NCBI GenBank assembly: GCA_049612785.1
Contig: JBMZBW010000024.1
Location: forward strand, 1-29,102
From: UBA7985 sp049612785
Lineage (GTDB): Bacteria > Pseudomonadota > Alphaproteobacteria > UBA7985
Reading direction: 5' to 3'
Length of the DNA: 29,102 nucleotides
Position 1 is the stretch's first letter; every line of letters begins with the position of its first letter. A program made the translations under genes and the position numbers. This document shows, piece by piece, positions 7,910 to 15,994 of this stretch. The notes beneath the pieces are model-generated. The model made no database searches. It saw only the letters and a list, made by a program, of their open reading frames with translations, and had not been told where the DNA came from.

Positions 7910-8374
7910 TATGCGTCCCCCAAACGTACAATATTAACACTATTCCCCGACGTGTTAGCGCTGCCTTACTGGTTTATAACAACACTTCGACATACTACTG
8001 TATTGCAATATCTGAACCACCTAGCTAAATGCTATCGATTTCATAATCTTTTTGAAAAAATACCAGATAAAATCTCGAGAAAATCCGTAAATCGTTGAAT
8101 TAAAACAACTATATAAACAATATAAAAATATCATAGGGGATCTTTTGCCTAAAAATCGCATTAAAATATTTAGCTAATTCATTGTTATTTTCACGCTGAA
8201 AACCAGCGTCACAAAGGCATTCATATAAAAAAGATACAGAAGACATGTTTTAATATTAATATATTAAAATATCGTGCCATGAGGCTTTTAGAGTCGAGAA
8301 GGACTAGGGCTCACAATGGAGCCGGGACACGGACTGAAGCTTTCCCCGTAAAGGTTTTTGGCGCTTCGTTTCAT
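7910..8374. other. Long AT-rich spacer with inverted repeats
   Basis: A 465-base stretch without a supportable gene. From about 7960 to 8280 it is by eye only about a quarter to a third GC, the sharpest composition change in the window. It has an inverted repeat TAACAC-N11-GTGTTA at 7935-7957, just upstream of the gene ending at 7409, and a perfect AT-only inverted repeat TTTTAATAT-TAAT-ATATTAAAA at 8248-8269. It separates the exported-protein genes from the glycosyltransferase operon and must contain the leftward promoter of the 7909 gene. Confidence 0.55.
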
Positions 8375-8941
8375 TCAGCCAGAGCGGGCCCACAAAACTT
8401 GCTGTGTTGGCGCGTCCAGAACCTTGGAGAGATCATAGCGCGCGGCAGCACGCGCACAGCATTCTTGCACTGTTTCGCCGTCGCCAATCGCACAGAAGCC
8501 AATCCCCAAATGGCCAAGCAGGGGAAGCCATTTGAGCTGGGTACTGAGCACAACGAGACTCACCGCTTGTGAGCGCACTTGTTTGTTGAGGTACAGGGCC
8601 AGCAGTTGCCCCTCTTCTCCGTCCAAGTCCGGCAGATGCAAGCCCAGCCTCACCAGCCGAAGATCCCTCTCATCCAGAGGGCTCGGAACATGCGCGCCCT
8701 GTCGGAGCAGGAGGGGGGCGAGGCGGTTCTGGGCGGGTGGAGCGTTATCGATGCGTCCCCGGCTCCGACCCGCGCCAAAAACAGCCTCTACGCCCGGCTT
8801 GAAGGGCTTCAGGCCACCACTGTTTAGATTTTCTAGTGCAACCTGATGGGCAAAGGGTGCCAACCGTGCCTGTGAGTCCTGTAGCCGTTCGATGGTCCTC
8901 AGGTAGTCAGGGTGGTCTTCGTTCAAGGGCGCTTGTGTCAT
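8375..8941 (-). CDS. Small protein of unknown function, translationally coupled to the glycosyltransferase
   Basis: A 188-residue protein whose ATG (8941) overlaps the stop of the glycosyltransferase gene in an ATGA arrangement, which is good evidence that it is real and co-translated. It has no signal peptide or membrane segment. The N-terminal third is Arg/Pro-rich (EAVFGAGRSRGRIDNAPP). The C-terminal part alternates hydrophobic strands and helices, for example VSLVVLSTQLKWLPLLGHLG, and includes CCARAAARYDL. I recognise no family. Its place as third gene of the operon suggests an accessory for glycan synthesis, such as a partner subunit, but nothing in the sequence proves this. Confidence 0.65.
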   Translation of the reverse strand: MTQAPLNEDHPDYLRTIERLQDSQARLAPFAHQVALENLNSGGLKPFKPGVEAVFGAGRSRGRIDNAPPAQNRLAPLLLRQGAHVPSPLDERDLRLVRLGLHLPDLDGEEGQLLALYLNKQVRSQAVSLVVLSTQLKWLPLLGHLGIGFCAIGDGETVQECCARAAARYDLSKVLDAPTQQVLWARSG

Positions 8942-10719
8942 GGTCTCAAGCCTTCCAGATAATGGGCAACCTGCTCGGCACCGTCCGGGATGTTTGCAGT
9001 ATTCGGGCGCGGCGACGATGGGTTTGATTTCACCGTTGCGAAGAACGACAACAGGTTTTCGCTCCAGTTCTCTGGTTCAGATAACGAAAGCTGCTCGGCC
9101 CAGTTTTGTTCGACAAGATGACCAACGCGGCTCACTTGATCGTCTTTGTTTGGATCTTCGCGAGGCACAAACAGGCAGGGGCGATCTGTCATCAGCATCG
9201 CTTCATGGCATGAATTGTATCCGCCTCCCAAAATCATCGCATCAAAGCTGGCCAGGTAAGGGGCCAAGGGGAACAGAAACGGCAGGACGGTCGAAACGGT
9301 TGGATCCAGCCGGTGTTGCAGCTGGCTGGGCGTAAGCGGGGGCAGGATCCAGCTCAGTTGCACACGATTGGCGCGCGCTGCGTTTTCCAGAGTGCTGATA
9401 AGGTCAGGATAGGCCAACAGGCCCGCGCCGCCCAAGCTGACCAAACACCGACGCCGGCGAAACAGCGGCCACGTCAATCCAGCGTCAGGAACCGCCAACG
9501 CCCGGCTTTGTCGGCCCAGGACGATGGGCGCGGCGTGGAAGTGGGGTGTATCGAAATGTCGTGAATGGGTGCCAAATGCACTTTTTGCGAAGACGCCCAA
9601 AGGTCCGTCATCGCTCTCACCTGACAGATCGCCGGGGGTTATGATGGCGTCAAAGCGCGACACCTGCGTAAAGGTTGGTGGCGGGAACGAACTGCGCCAA
9701 AAGGCACGCCTGAGCCAAAATTTTTGACAGGGAAAGGGCAAGTCTTCGAGACTGCCCATGACGGTCTTCTCAAGACTGGAATGGTCGATGATAACGCGGC
9801 GAGGGCGGCGGTGTGCGAGATAACTGCGCAGCTCTTCGCCTTCCCACATGGCCCACTTGTGCGCATCAATGCCAAGCTGCTTGGCGGTTTGCCGGGGTGT
9901 CACACGGTAGCCAGCCTCCGCGATCAACGTGCTGGCCAGAGAGTAGCTCCAAAAACCGATCTGGTTGGGCGCGAGACCCAGTTTTTGCTCCAGCGCCTGT
10001 GCAACCGCGAGTGTTCTGGACAGATGGCCAAGCCCCAAGCCATTGGGAATACAAAACAGGACTTCCAACGGCCGACTTTCATGGCGCAAAGCGTCGCGAT
10101 CCGCGTTCCGCAACGCCCAAACGGTATGGACGAGATCTTTTTCATCGGGTTTGGCAGCGGCGCAGTCAGGCAGAGGCGCGCCCCGTCGGGCGGCAAGGAC
10201 GAGGGGAGGGACCGCAAAGGCCTGTGCCTTCTGCGAACGCGTGGGGCTGGTGGGATCCAGTGGTTCCAGTAACAGGGAATTCTCTGTGATCTGATAGCGA
10301 GGCTTAGCACCATCCGCGTCGGTTTCTAGCGTCTCGTTCGGCAGCAGACTTTGAACCTCCAGCGACCCCGCGCCTGCAAGGTCATGGGTAAAACCGGTTT
10401 GCTGCAGCGTCCAAAGCCGGAACGCAAAACCACCCTCCAACAAAGTCCTACAGGTCGTATCAATGGCATGAGGCGAGCCGCGACGCCTTAAGCAAATGTT
10501 GAGATCAACGCGCTCTGCCCAGCGCGCCAATTCGTTGGCATGGACGAGAAAGGTTGAGTGATCGAAGATCCACAGCGTTCTTTTCTGATCGTCTTCAGCG
10601 AGCGCAGCGGCGAGGCCCTCAAACCCGTGAAACACGAGAATGTCTTCCTTGATCAAGACTTGGGCAAGGGGGATGAGGTGCTCGGTACCGTGGTGTGAGC
10701 TGAGAACAAAGGCCGTCAT
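8938..10719 (-). CDS. GT-B glycosyltransferase (MurG/GT28-like) with N-terminal extension
   Basis: A cytosolic glycosyltransferase of 593 residues from the ATG at 10719. The first 215 residues form a separate alpha/beta domain that I cannot name, starting MTAFVLSSHHGTEHLIPLAQ. The GT-B half begins EVLFCIPNGLGLGHLSRT, the glycine-rich acceptor-side loop typical of MurG-like and UDP-sugar transferases, and ends with the donor-binding region ILGGGYNSCHEA and CLFVPREDPNKDDQ. I chose 10719 because it lies four bases after the preceding gene's stop (TGA at 10726-10724). An in-frame ATG at 10782 would add 21 residues and overlap the upstream gene by 59 bases; it has GGAAG closer by, so it remains possible. 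The sugar donor and acceptor are unknown. Confidence 0.82.
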   Translation of the reverse strand: MTAFVLSSHHGTEHLIPLAQVLIKEDILVFHGFEGLAAALAEDDQKRTLWIFDHSTFLVHANELARWAERVDLNICLRRRGSPHAIDTTCRTLLEGGFAFRLWTLQQTGFTHDLAGAGSLEVQSLLPNETLETDADGAKPRYQITENSLLLEPLDPTSPTRSQKAQAFAVPPLVLAARRGAPLPDCAAAKPDEKDLVHTVWALRNADRDALRHESRPLEVLFCIPNGLGLGHLSRTLAVAQALEQKLGLAPNQIGFWSYSLASTLIAEAGYRVTPRQTAKQLGIDAHKWAMWEGEELRSYLAHRRPRRVIIDHSSLEKTVMGSLEDLPFPCQKFWLRRAFWRSSFPPPTFTQVSRFDAIITPGDLSGESDDGPLGVFAKSAFGTHSRHFDTPHFHAAPIVLGRQSRALAVPDAGLTWPLFRRRRCLVSLGGAGLLAYPDLISTLENAARANRVQLSWILPPLTPSQLQHRLDPTVSTVLPFLFPLAPYLASFDAMILGGGYNSCHEAMLMTDRPCLFVPREDPNKDDQVSRVGHLVEQNWAEQLSLSEPENWSENLLSFFATVKSNPSSPRPNTANIPDGAEQVAHYLEGLRP

Positions 10720-10723
10720 GGGG

Positions 10724-13039
10724 TCAGCGATCCTCAAGGCCGTAGAGAGCCAGGGCAGCCGCTGGAACTGCCGAGCTGTCATAAGCTTCCAAAATCAAGC
10801 GCCGCCGCTGTTTTGGGTCGGATCGACACACCCTGGGCCACCATTCGAGAACCTTGTTTACAGCCTCCTCGACCGTGGTTGTTTCGGGAAACAGCAGGTT
10901 GTCATTTTCCCGCGCGTTGGTTGCGTCCAGCAAGACCGCTTCTTTCACCCCGCCGACATCACAGGCAGCAACGGGCAGGCCAGAGGCTTGCGCTTCCAGC
11001 ACCACATTTGGCGTTCCTTCAATCCGGGACATGAGCAGCAGGGCGTTCATTCCGGCGTAAATCTCCCCCGGCTCTGAGCGCGGTTCACGCCATTCGACCA
11101 GGTCGGACAACCCCTGTTCCTCAACCCACTGGCGTGCAGCCGCCTTGAGCGGGCCAGCGCCCACCAGTATGGCTTTGACGGGAAAGTCAGCCCTTTCCTT
11201 TACCCGCTGAAAGACCTCCAGCCACATCATCGGACGTTTGTTGTGGGCAAAGCGAAACACGCCGCCGAGAACCAGCGGAAGGGCTTTCTGGGGCGTTCCA
11301 CGGGTCTGACGAGGCTTTGTCGATGCCTGCAAAGGGATGTTGTCGGCTTTAATGACGTTGAGAATGACCGAAACATCGCCCTGATCCAGCCCCAGCCAGT
11401 TTTCGTAATCCCGGCCCCCCGCGTGGGAGTTCGCGGTCAATCGAACATTGTCGAACGTCAGAAAGGCTTTCATCAAGGGGTGAGCATAGTCCAGCCGCAT
11501 GTTGCGCTTTTCAGGCTGCATGTTGCGCGCGCTCATGACGATTTGACGCGTATGATTTTGCTGTCCCACCCAAGCCGCAGCCAAGCTTGCCCGATCCTGC
11601 CAGCCGTGGATGATTCCCGGTCGCATGTGTTGGACCATGACCTGCAGCCGGGCAATATCTTGGCGCAAAGTCGGGGGAAGCAGCATGCTGAAGCCGGCTT
11701 GTTCGATGGGCGTTTCAGGGACGTGCAGCCCGCTTAAGTCGGTGTACCCGACACCCAGCGTTTCCAACCATGGTCTGAAGTGGTCGTGTCCCCGGTCGGG
11801 GCTGAGGGAAAACAAGCAGACATGGACATCCCCCGCCGCAACGCCAGCTTGAATGAGGCTCTCGATAAACAGCAGAAACTGCCGCTCGGCACCGCCAGCG
11901 GCCAGGGTCGCATTGACGAGCATGATCCGGGGACGACTGGCTGAAGACGGCGAACGTTCCACCGGCATGGAGCGCGCTATTCCATGCCTGATGAGGCGCT
12001 GGGCAATCGTGCTCGTGAAAATCTGGCTCAGGGTTCTCAGTGAGCCGGGCTGGAGAAGGGCGCTCACGACGGCGCTGGACATTGTTTTGAGGATGCGCGC
12101 GATTGTTTGGTCTGCGGCGGAACCGTTCGTTTCCAGATCGATTTGTTCGATATACACCGCCATTCCTAGATAGCCCGCAGATATCAAAATCGACTTGCAC
12201 TGGTCCAGCATTGCTCGCGCCGGTCCATCCCAAAAGCTCTGACCGCGCACACTGTCGAGGGCGCGAGCGACCAAGGTTTCAGCCAGATCAGGATCGTTCA
12301 ACTGCGTCGCGACTTGGAGCAGGGCGGCATGGTCTCGCACGTTTTTGAGACACTGGGCCAGCGCCGGCGAAATTTCGCTGTATCGTTCCTGACGCTGAAG
12401 AATGCGAATAACGGCCAAACTTGCGTGGCCATCGCCGAACGCGTTGACCAGTTGGCTGTAGTCTTCATAAGCGCCCTTCCAGTCGCCCAGTTGCTCCCGC
12501 AATCGGGCGCGACGCGACAGGAACCGGGGATCAGTCCCCGTCAGCTCGGCAAGCGGTCCGGTGACATAGTCCAGGGCTTCATTCAGCTTCTCTGACTTTC
12601 GCAGGGCATCGACGCGAAGAAGATGGGCGGTGTCATCTGTGAGCTGCAGGTCATCGAGGATCTTGAGCGTTTTTTCCGGCGCGACGGGCAGAAGCGCTCG
12701 CGCCGCGACTTCCCCCACCTCGGCGGTAAGCGCGTTTCCTGTCCCTGCGCGGGCAACAAGCCTTTCTGCCAGCTCTGCCGCTTCTTCGACCCGAGATTCA
12801 TCGAGCGCGCTTTGGATCAGGTTAAAGCCGACTTCGTGCGAGAGATAACCTGCATGCAGCAGCCGCAGATAAATCGCTCGAGACAGGTCTTTATAGCCAG
12901 CCTGCCGCAGGTGTCGGGCCGCGAAAGACCAGGCATCTGGCGAAGACGAGGCTTCACCAAACTCCTGCGTCAGAGTTTGCGTGACCTTTAGTAATTCCCC
13001 AGATTTGATGTCAGCTAGGAGTTCTATAAGCTTATTCAC
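10724..13039 (-). CDS. TPR-like domain fused to GT4-family glycosyltransferase
   Basis: A 771-residue two-part protein. Residues 1 to about 355 are helical repeats of TPR type (for example EVGFNLIQSALDESRVEEAAELAERL and a second unit RLREQLGDWKGAYEDYSQLV). Residues 369-771 form a GT4 GT-B glycosyltransferase: the N-terminal strand RPRIMLVNATLAAGGAERQ, the domain-linking AILVGAGPLK at about 623-632, and the E-x7-E donor motif in SRIEGTPNVVLEAQASG (E674 and E682). The GTG start at 13039 has only a weak ribosome-binding site. It is the first gene of the leftward operon with the GT-B protein and the 188-residue protein. Fused TPR and glycosyltransferase parts are known in protein-glycosylating and surface-polysaccharide enzymes, so protein or surface-glycan modification is a reasonable inference. 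Confidence 0.85.
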   Translation of the reverse strand: MNKLIELLADIKSGELLKVTQTLTQEFGEASSSPDAWSFAARHLRQAGYKDLSRAIYLRLLHAGYLSHEVGFNLIQSALDESRVEEAAELAERLVARAGTGNALTAEVGEVAARALLPVAPEKTLKILDDLQLTDDTAHLLRVDALRKSEKLNEALDYVTGPLAELTGTDPRFLSRRARLREQLGDWKGAYEDYSQLVNAFGDGHASLAVIRILQRQERYSEISPALAQCLKNVRDHAALLQVATQLNDPDLAETLVARALDSVRGQSFWDGPARAMLDQCKSILISAGYLGMAVYIEQIDLETNGSAADQTIARILKTMSSAVVSALLQPGSLRTLSQIFTSTIAQRLIRHGIARSMPVERSPSSASRPRIMLVNATLAAGGAERQFLLFIESLIQAGVAAGDVHVCLFSLSPDRGHDHFRPWLETLGVGYTDLSGLHVPETPIEQAGFSMLLPPTLRQDIARLQVMVQHMRPGIIHGWQDRASLAAAWVGQQNHTRQIVMSARNMQPEKRNMRLDYAHPLMKAFLTFDNVRLTANSHAGGRDYENWLGLDQGDVSVILNVIKADNIPLQASTKPRQTRGTPQKALPLVLGGVFRFAHNKRPMMWLEVFQRVKERADFPVKAILVGAGPLKAAARQWVEEQGLSDLVEWREPRSEPGEIYAGMNALLLMSRIEGTPNVVLEAQASGLPVAACDVGGVKEAVLLDATNARENDNLLFPETTTVEEAVNKVLEWWPRVCRSDPKQRRRLILEAYDSSAVPAAALALYGLEDR

Positions 13040-13081
13040 GGTTTCAAATTAATACTCATTGTGCGTTTATGAAAAGAATAA

Positions 13082-13969
13082 ATGGGTATGAACTTGGAGC
13101 CTAAGCCATCGATGCCAAACGCATTCACTTCGATGATGTCGAAATCAGAGGAGTCCCGGATCACCGCATTTGCGCAGACCGTAACCGAGCCGAATTGCGT
13201 TGTTGAAATCGGGTGTTGGGTCGGGGAGTCTACCAAAGCGATTTTACGGGGGTTTGGCGGCGAAGTTCATTTGATCGACAAGTTTGTCTGGACCAGCGAT
13301 CACAATGAAAAGTATCCCGACACGCTGAACGTTGGCGGAGATTTCAGCCCGATTACCCGAGAAAATCTGCGTGGGTTCGAGAGACCGGGCGGCATTCATA
13401 TCCATGAAGGTTCAGCAGAAGATTTTGATACCGCTGTTCTTGCGCGTGCTCCGGTTGGACTGCTCCTTCTCGATGGCCCAAAAAGCGCGCGACTTGTTCA
13501 GCAGTTGATCCTCAAATTCATCCCGCACATGGCCCCTTCGGGTCGCATCCTTATCAAGCACGTAGCATCAACGCGGCTGACGGATTTGCTCGACGTCATG
13601 GTCCGTCTGGTGGAGGCTGAAGTTCTGACGTCTGTGGGAGAGTTTCCAGCAGAGGGCTCGGATACCTTGCTGGCTTTTGCGCCCCAGCAGGCTGCATCGG
13701 TATCGAGCGCGCTCATGAGCTCGACCTGGTTGGATATATTTGATGCGCAATTCCAGCCCATGCTGGAGCGCTGCTCCATGGGACAATTGCTGCCTGTAAT
13801 CTGGCTGCTGCGCGGAAATCATCGGGAAGCCGCCTTGAAGCGCGCTGGCGACATTCCTTTTTCCCCGTCGCTGCTCAAGGCTTGGGTCGGGTTGCAAGAC
13901 TTTTTGTTGAACAAAGAGGGTATGGACCTCGAAACCCTGATCGAAGTCGAAATGCTTCTGGCGAGCTGA
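13082..13969 (+). CDS. Class I SAM-dependent methyltransferase
   Basis: A 295-residue protein. The SAM-binding motif I is VVEIGCWVGEST at about residues 40-51. It is followed by VHLIDKFVWTSDHN with the acidic residue expected to bind the ribose, then by VGLLLLDGPKSA and PSGRILIKHV, the later core strands of the fold (Methyltransf_24-like). A helical C-terminal part of about 90 residues follows. The whole protein aligns colinearly with the first 280 residues of the convergent gene at 14009-15781. It is divergent from the TPR-glycosyltransferase with only 42 bases between starts, so the promoters overlap. An alternative ATG lies two codons downstream. It probably methylates a sugar or another small surface precursor, judging from context only. 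Confidence 0.82.
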   Translation: MGMNLEPKPSMPNAFTSMMSKSEESRITAFAQTVTEPNCVVEIGCWVGESTKAILRGFGGEVHLIDKFVWTSDHNEKYPDTLNVGGDFSPITRENLRGFERPGGIHIHEGSAEDFDTAVLARAPVGLLLLDGPKSARLVQQLILKFIPHMAPSGRILIKHVASTRLTDLLDVMVRLVEAEVLTSVGEFPAEGSDTLLAFAPQQAASVSSALMSSTWLDIFDAQFQPMLERCSMGQLLPVIWLLRGNHREAALKRAGDIPFSPSLLKAWVGLQDFLLNKEGMDLETLIEVEMLLAS

Positions 13970-14008
13970 TAAGAAACGCCACGTTATAGCAGAGGGCTTA
14001 GGGGCCAA

Positions 14009-15781
14009 TTATCCTTTGGAACGCCGAGTCCGGGTCGCCTTTGGCTTCGATTTCAGGCGAGCCACGCACAACAGATTCTGGGTTTCAAAATCACGGTCAG
14101 TGAGATGAGGGTGTCGCTTGCGGATCTTGTCGGTTAATCGCCCCAAGCCCGTATCGGCGCGAGAGAGCACTTCATCAGCCTGTTCGATCTCAAAGTACTT
14201 CGCTGTTAAAGCCAGAATGTCATCAAGCCGAATGCGGTTGAGCCCACGGGCGATGTAGTGCTCTGGCTCCGGATCAAAATCGACGTGTGCCCAATCCATC
14301 ATCTCAATTTGTTTCGGGTCGCCCGGAACGATGGCATTGACCGTCTTGGGCGCTAAGTGGTGACCATTCCAGCTGTAAAAATTGTGATGGTTATAAAGCA
14401 GCAAACCACCGGGCTTCAGTCGCTTGGCAATCTCGGCAAAAACCAGCTCAATCTGCTGCAGGTGTTCGGTAACATTGTGCATAACCGCAAAGTCGAACTT
14501 GTCATCTTCGCCAAGGCTCTCAATCGGGTCAGGCTGCACCTGCCAGGGTTCAATCAGCTCTGAAAGGGCTTGTGGGGTCCATCCAAAGGCCATTTTTTCC
14601 GATTTCTGAGACAGGTTCTTAACCCGGTCTTTGTCCATTTTAATGATTGGGTCGATGCCCAAGTATCGGGAAGCACCGGCTGTAATGTAGCCCAGCCCAT
14701 GTAGGCCCGGCCCGCATCCAACATCCAGCACACTCTTATCGCGCACGTAGTCCTGAATCTTGCTGGCCCATTTCATGTAGCCAAACTCAAAGGCCGTTTT
14801 GAGTATTTCAGGATGCATCGACGCCGCGCGCCAACTTTTACCGCGGTTGTTCGTCCAGAAAGCGCCGAGCGTCGCATCGAGGCTTTTGGCGAACTGCCTT
14901 GACGATTTCGTCTCGTTATCTGTCTCGCTCGCAGCTCGGACAACAGCCGACAGCCATTCGAGCGCGGTGGTGTCGCTGACCTTTTCCATCAACGACTTCT
15001 GCTGCCGTTTCCAGTGACGCTGAAGCTCTGGGCTTGCAGAGACCTTATCGAGAAAGCCGTAAGCGTCCTGCCAACGATCAGTTTCAGCATAGTGGGTCAA
15101 AATCGCCGCCTGTAGCGCAGGTAAAGTCGTCATGGGGCCAAGGCTGATTTCACCGATTTCCTTGTCCTCGACGGCGAGCGCATGCACGGATTCACTGAGA
15201 TTTTTTGACGTCTGATCGACGCGCAGAACGAGGATGGTTGAACCCTCGCGCAGTGCATCATGCTCAATGGTCAGGACACCGCGCTCCACCAACGTCTGAA
15301 TGTAGAGCATCATCGGCAGATATTGGGGATGCAGTCCATTTTTGATCAGGATCAAGCTGTCCTTGCTCAGTCCATCGACAAGAGTAAGCAGGCATTCTCG
15401 CAGGGCTGAGGGTTTCTTTGCACAATCGATCAAGCACAGATCAACCTTACCCCCGGACCATTTGAACGCCGCAATATCGGTCTGGTGGATTGTCGGCGAA
15501 ATCCCGCGCTTGTGCATGAGTTTCGCGAAAGTGTCCTTGAAGCTGTCTCCCTGACCCAGAAGCTTTGGAACCCGCTTGTCATGATCGGCGGTCCAGACGA
15601 AATTATCAACTACGTGAAGGTCCGCTATGCCCGCCATGTGTTCGGTGAGCGCACCGAGCCAAGGGCCGAATTCAACAGCGCGCTCCATGCCTGCTGTCGC
15701 GTCAATCAACTCGCGGATCAACAGGCCATCAGCGCTGGAACTCATGCTGGGTAGGGTCGGTTGGTCAAAGATGGGGTGCAA
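14009..15781 (-). CDS. Fused double methyltransferase
   Basis: A 590-residue protein with two SAM-methyltransferase modules. Module 1 (about 1-280) resembles the protein at 13082: AVEFGPWLGALTEH as motif I, VVDNFVWTADHDKRVP, and VDLCLIDCAKKPSA. Module 2 (about 348-590) has a canonical motif I VLDVGCGPGLHG and the post-motif stretch FDFAVMHNVTEHL and LKPGGLLLYNHHNFYSW. In module 1 the motif I glycines are partly replaced (FGPWLG), so it may be weak or regulatory. The start given is TTG at 15781, supported because the N-terminal DQPTLPS aligns with KPSMP of the paralogue; an ATG at 15745 is the alternative, and neither has a strong ribosome-binding site. The C-terminus is Lys/Arg-rich. Sugar or lipid-glycan methylation is likely from its neighbours. 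Confidence 0.82.
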   Translation of the reverse strand: MHPIFDQPTLPSMSSSADGLLIRELIDATAGMERAVEFGPWLGALTEHMAGIADLHVVDNFVWTADHDKRVPKLLGQGDSFKDTFAKLMHKRGISPTIHQTDIAAFKWSGGKVDLCLIDCAKKPSALRECLLTLVDGLSKDSLILIKNGLHPQYLPMMLYIQTLVERGVLTIEHDALREGSTILVLRVDQTSKNLSESVHALAVEDKEIGEISLGPMTTLPALQAAILTHYAETDRWQDAYGFLDKVSASPELQRHWKRQQKSLMEKVSDTTALEWLSAVVRAASETDNETKSSRQFAKSLDATLGAFWTNNRGKSWRAASMHPEILKTAFEFGYMKWASKIQDYVRDKSVLDVGCGPGLHGLGYITAGASRYLGIDPIIKMDKDRVKNLSQKSEKMAFGWTPQALSELIEPWQVQPDPIESLGEDDKFDFAVMHNVTEHLQQIELVFAEIAKRLKPGGLLLYNHHNFYSWNGHHLAPKTVNAIVPGDPKQIEMMDWAHVDFDPEPEHYIARGLNRIRLDDILALTAKYFEIEQADEVLSRADTGLGRLTDKIRKRHPHLTDRDFETQNLLCVARLKSKPKATRTRRSKG

Positions 15782-15838
15782 ATCGGTATCCCAGTTTTCT
15801 ACATGGCATCATAATTACTCATATTAGCAGTCATTAGT

Positions 15839-15927
15839 ATACGCTCTGCAACGCGTATGAACTCCCAATAATGCCACCTAAGAAGTCTAGTATATGACTT
15901 CCGTGAGCGCATAACATCGATATCGAT
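15839..15927. promoter_or_regulatory. Three inverted repeats upstream of the RTX-like gene
   Basis: The AT-rich divergent spacer (15782-15994) holds ATACGC-N8-GCGTAT at 15839-15858, GAAGTC-N8-GACTTC at 15882-15901, and the perfect 12-base palindrome ATCGATATCGAT at 15916-15927. The first two share arm and loop lengths and have centres 43 bases apart, about four helical turns. They are candidate operators for the gene at 15995 or the opposite methyltransferase gene. Confidence 0.4.
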
Positions 15928-15994
15928 TAATACTTAAGAGTTTTCCACTAATGTCATTTTAATCTTCATCAATGAGATTGAAATGAGGTCATTC

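Noticed and set aside
8279..8572. A rightward frame overlapping the small protein at 8375-8941
   Set aside because: The leftward gene is coupled to the transferase by ATGA overlap, and the rightward frame has no good ribosome-binding site or family features.
10720..10782. A 21-residue N-terminal extension of the MurG-like transferase
   Set aside because: It would overlap the preceding gene by 59 bases and does not look like a fold start, although GGAAG near its ATG keeps it possible.
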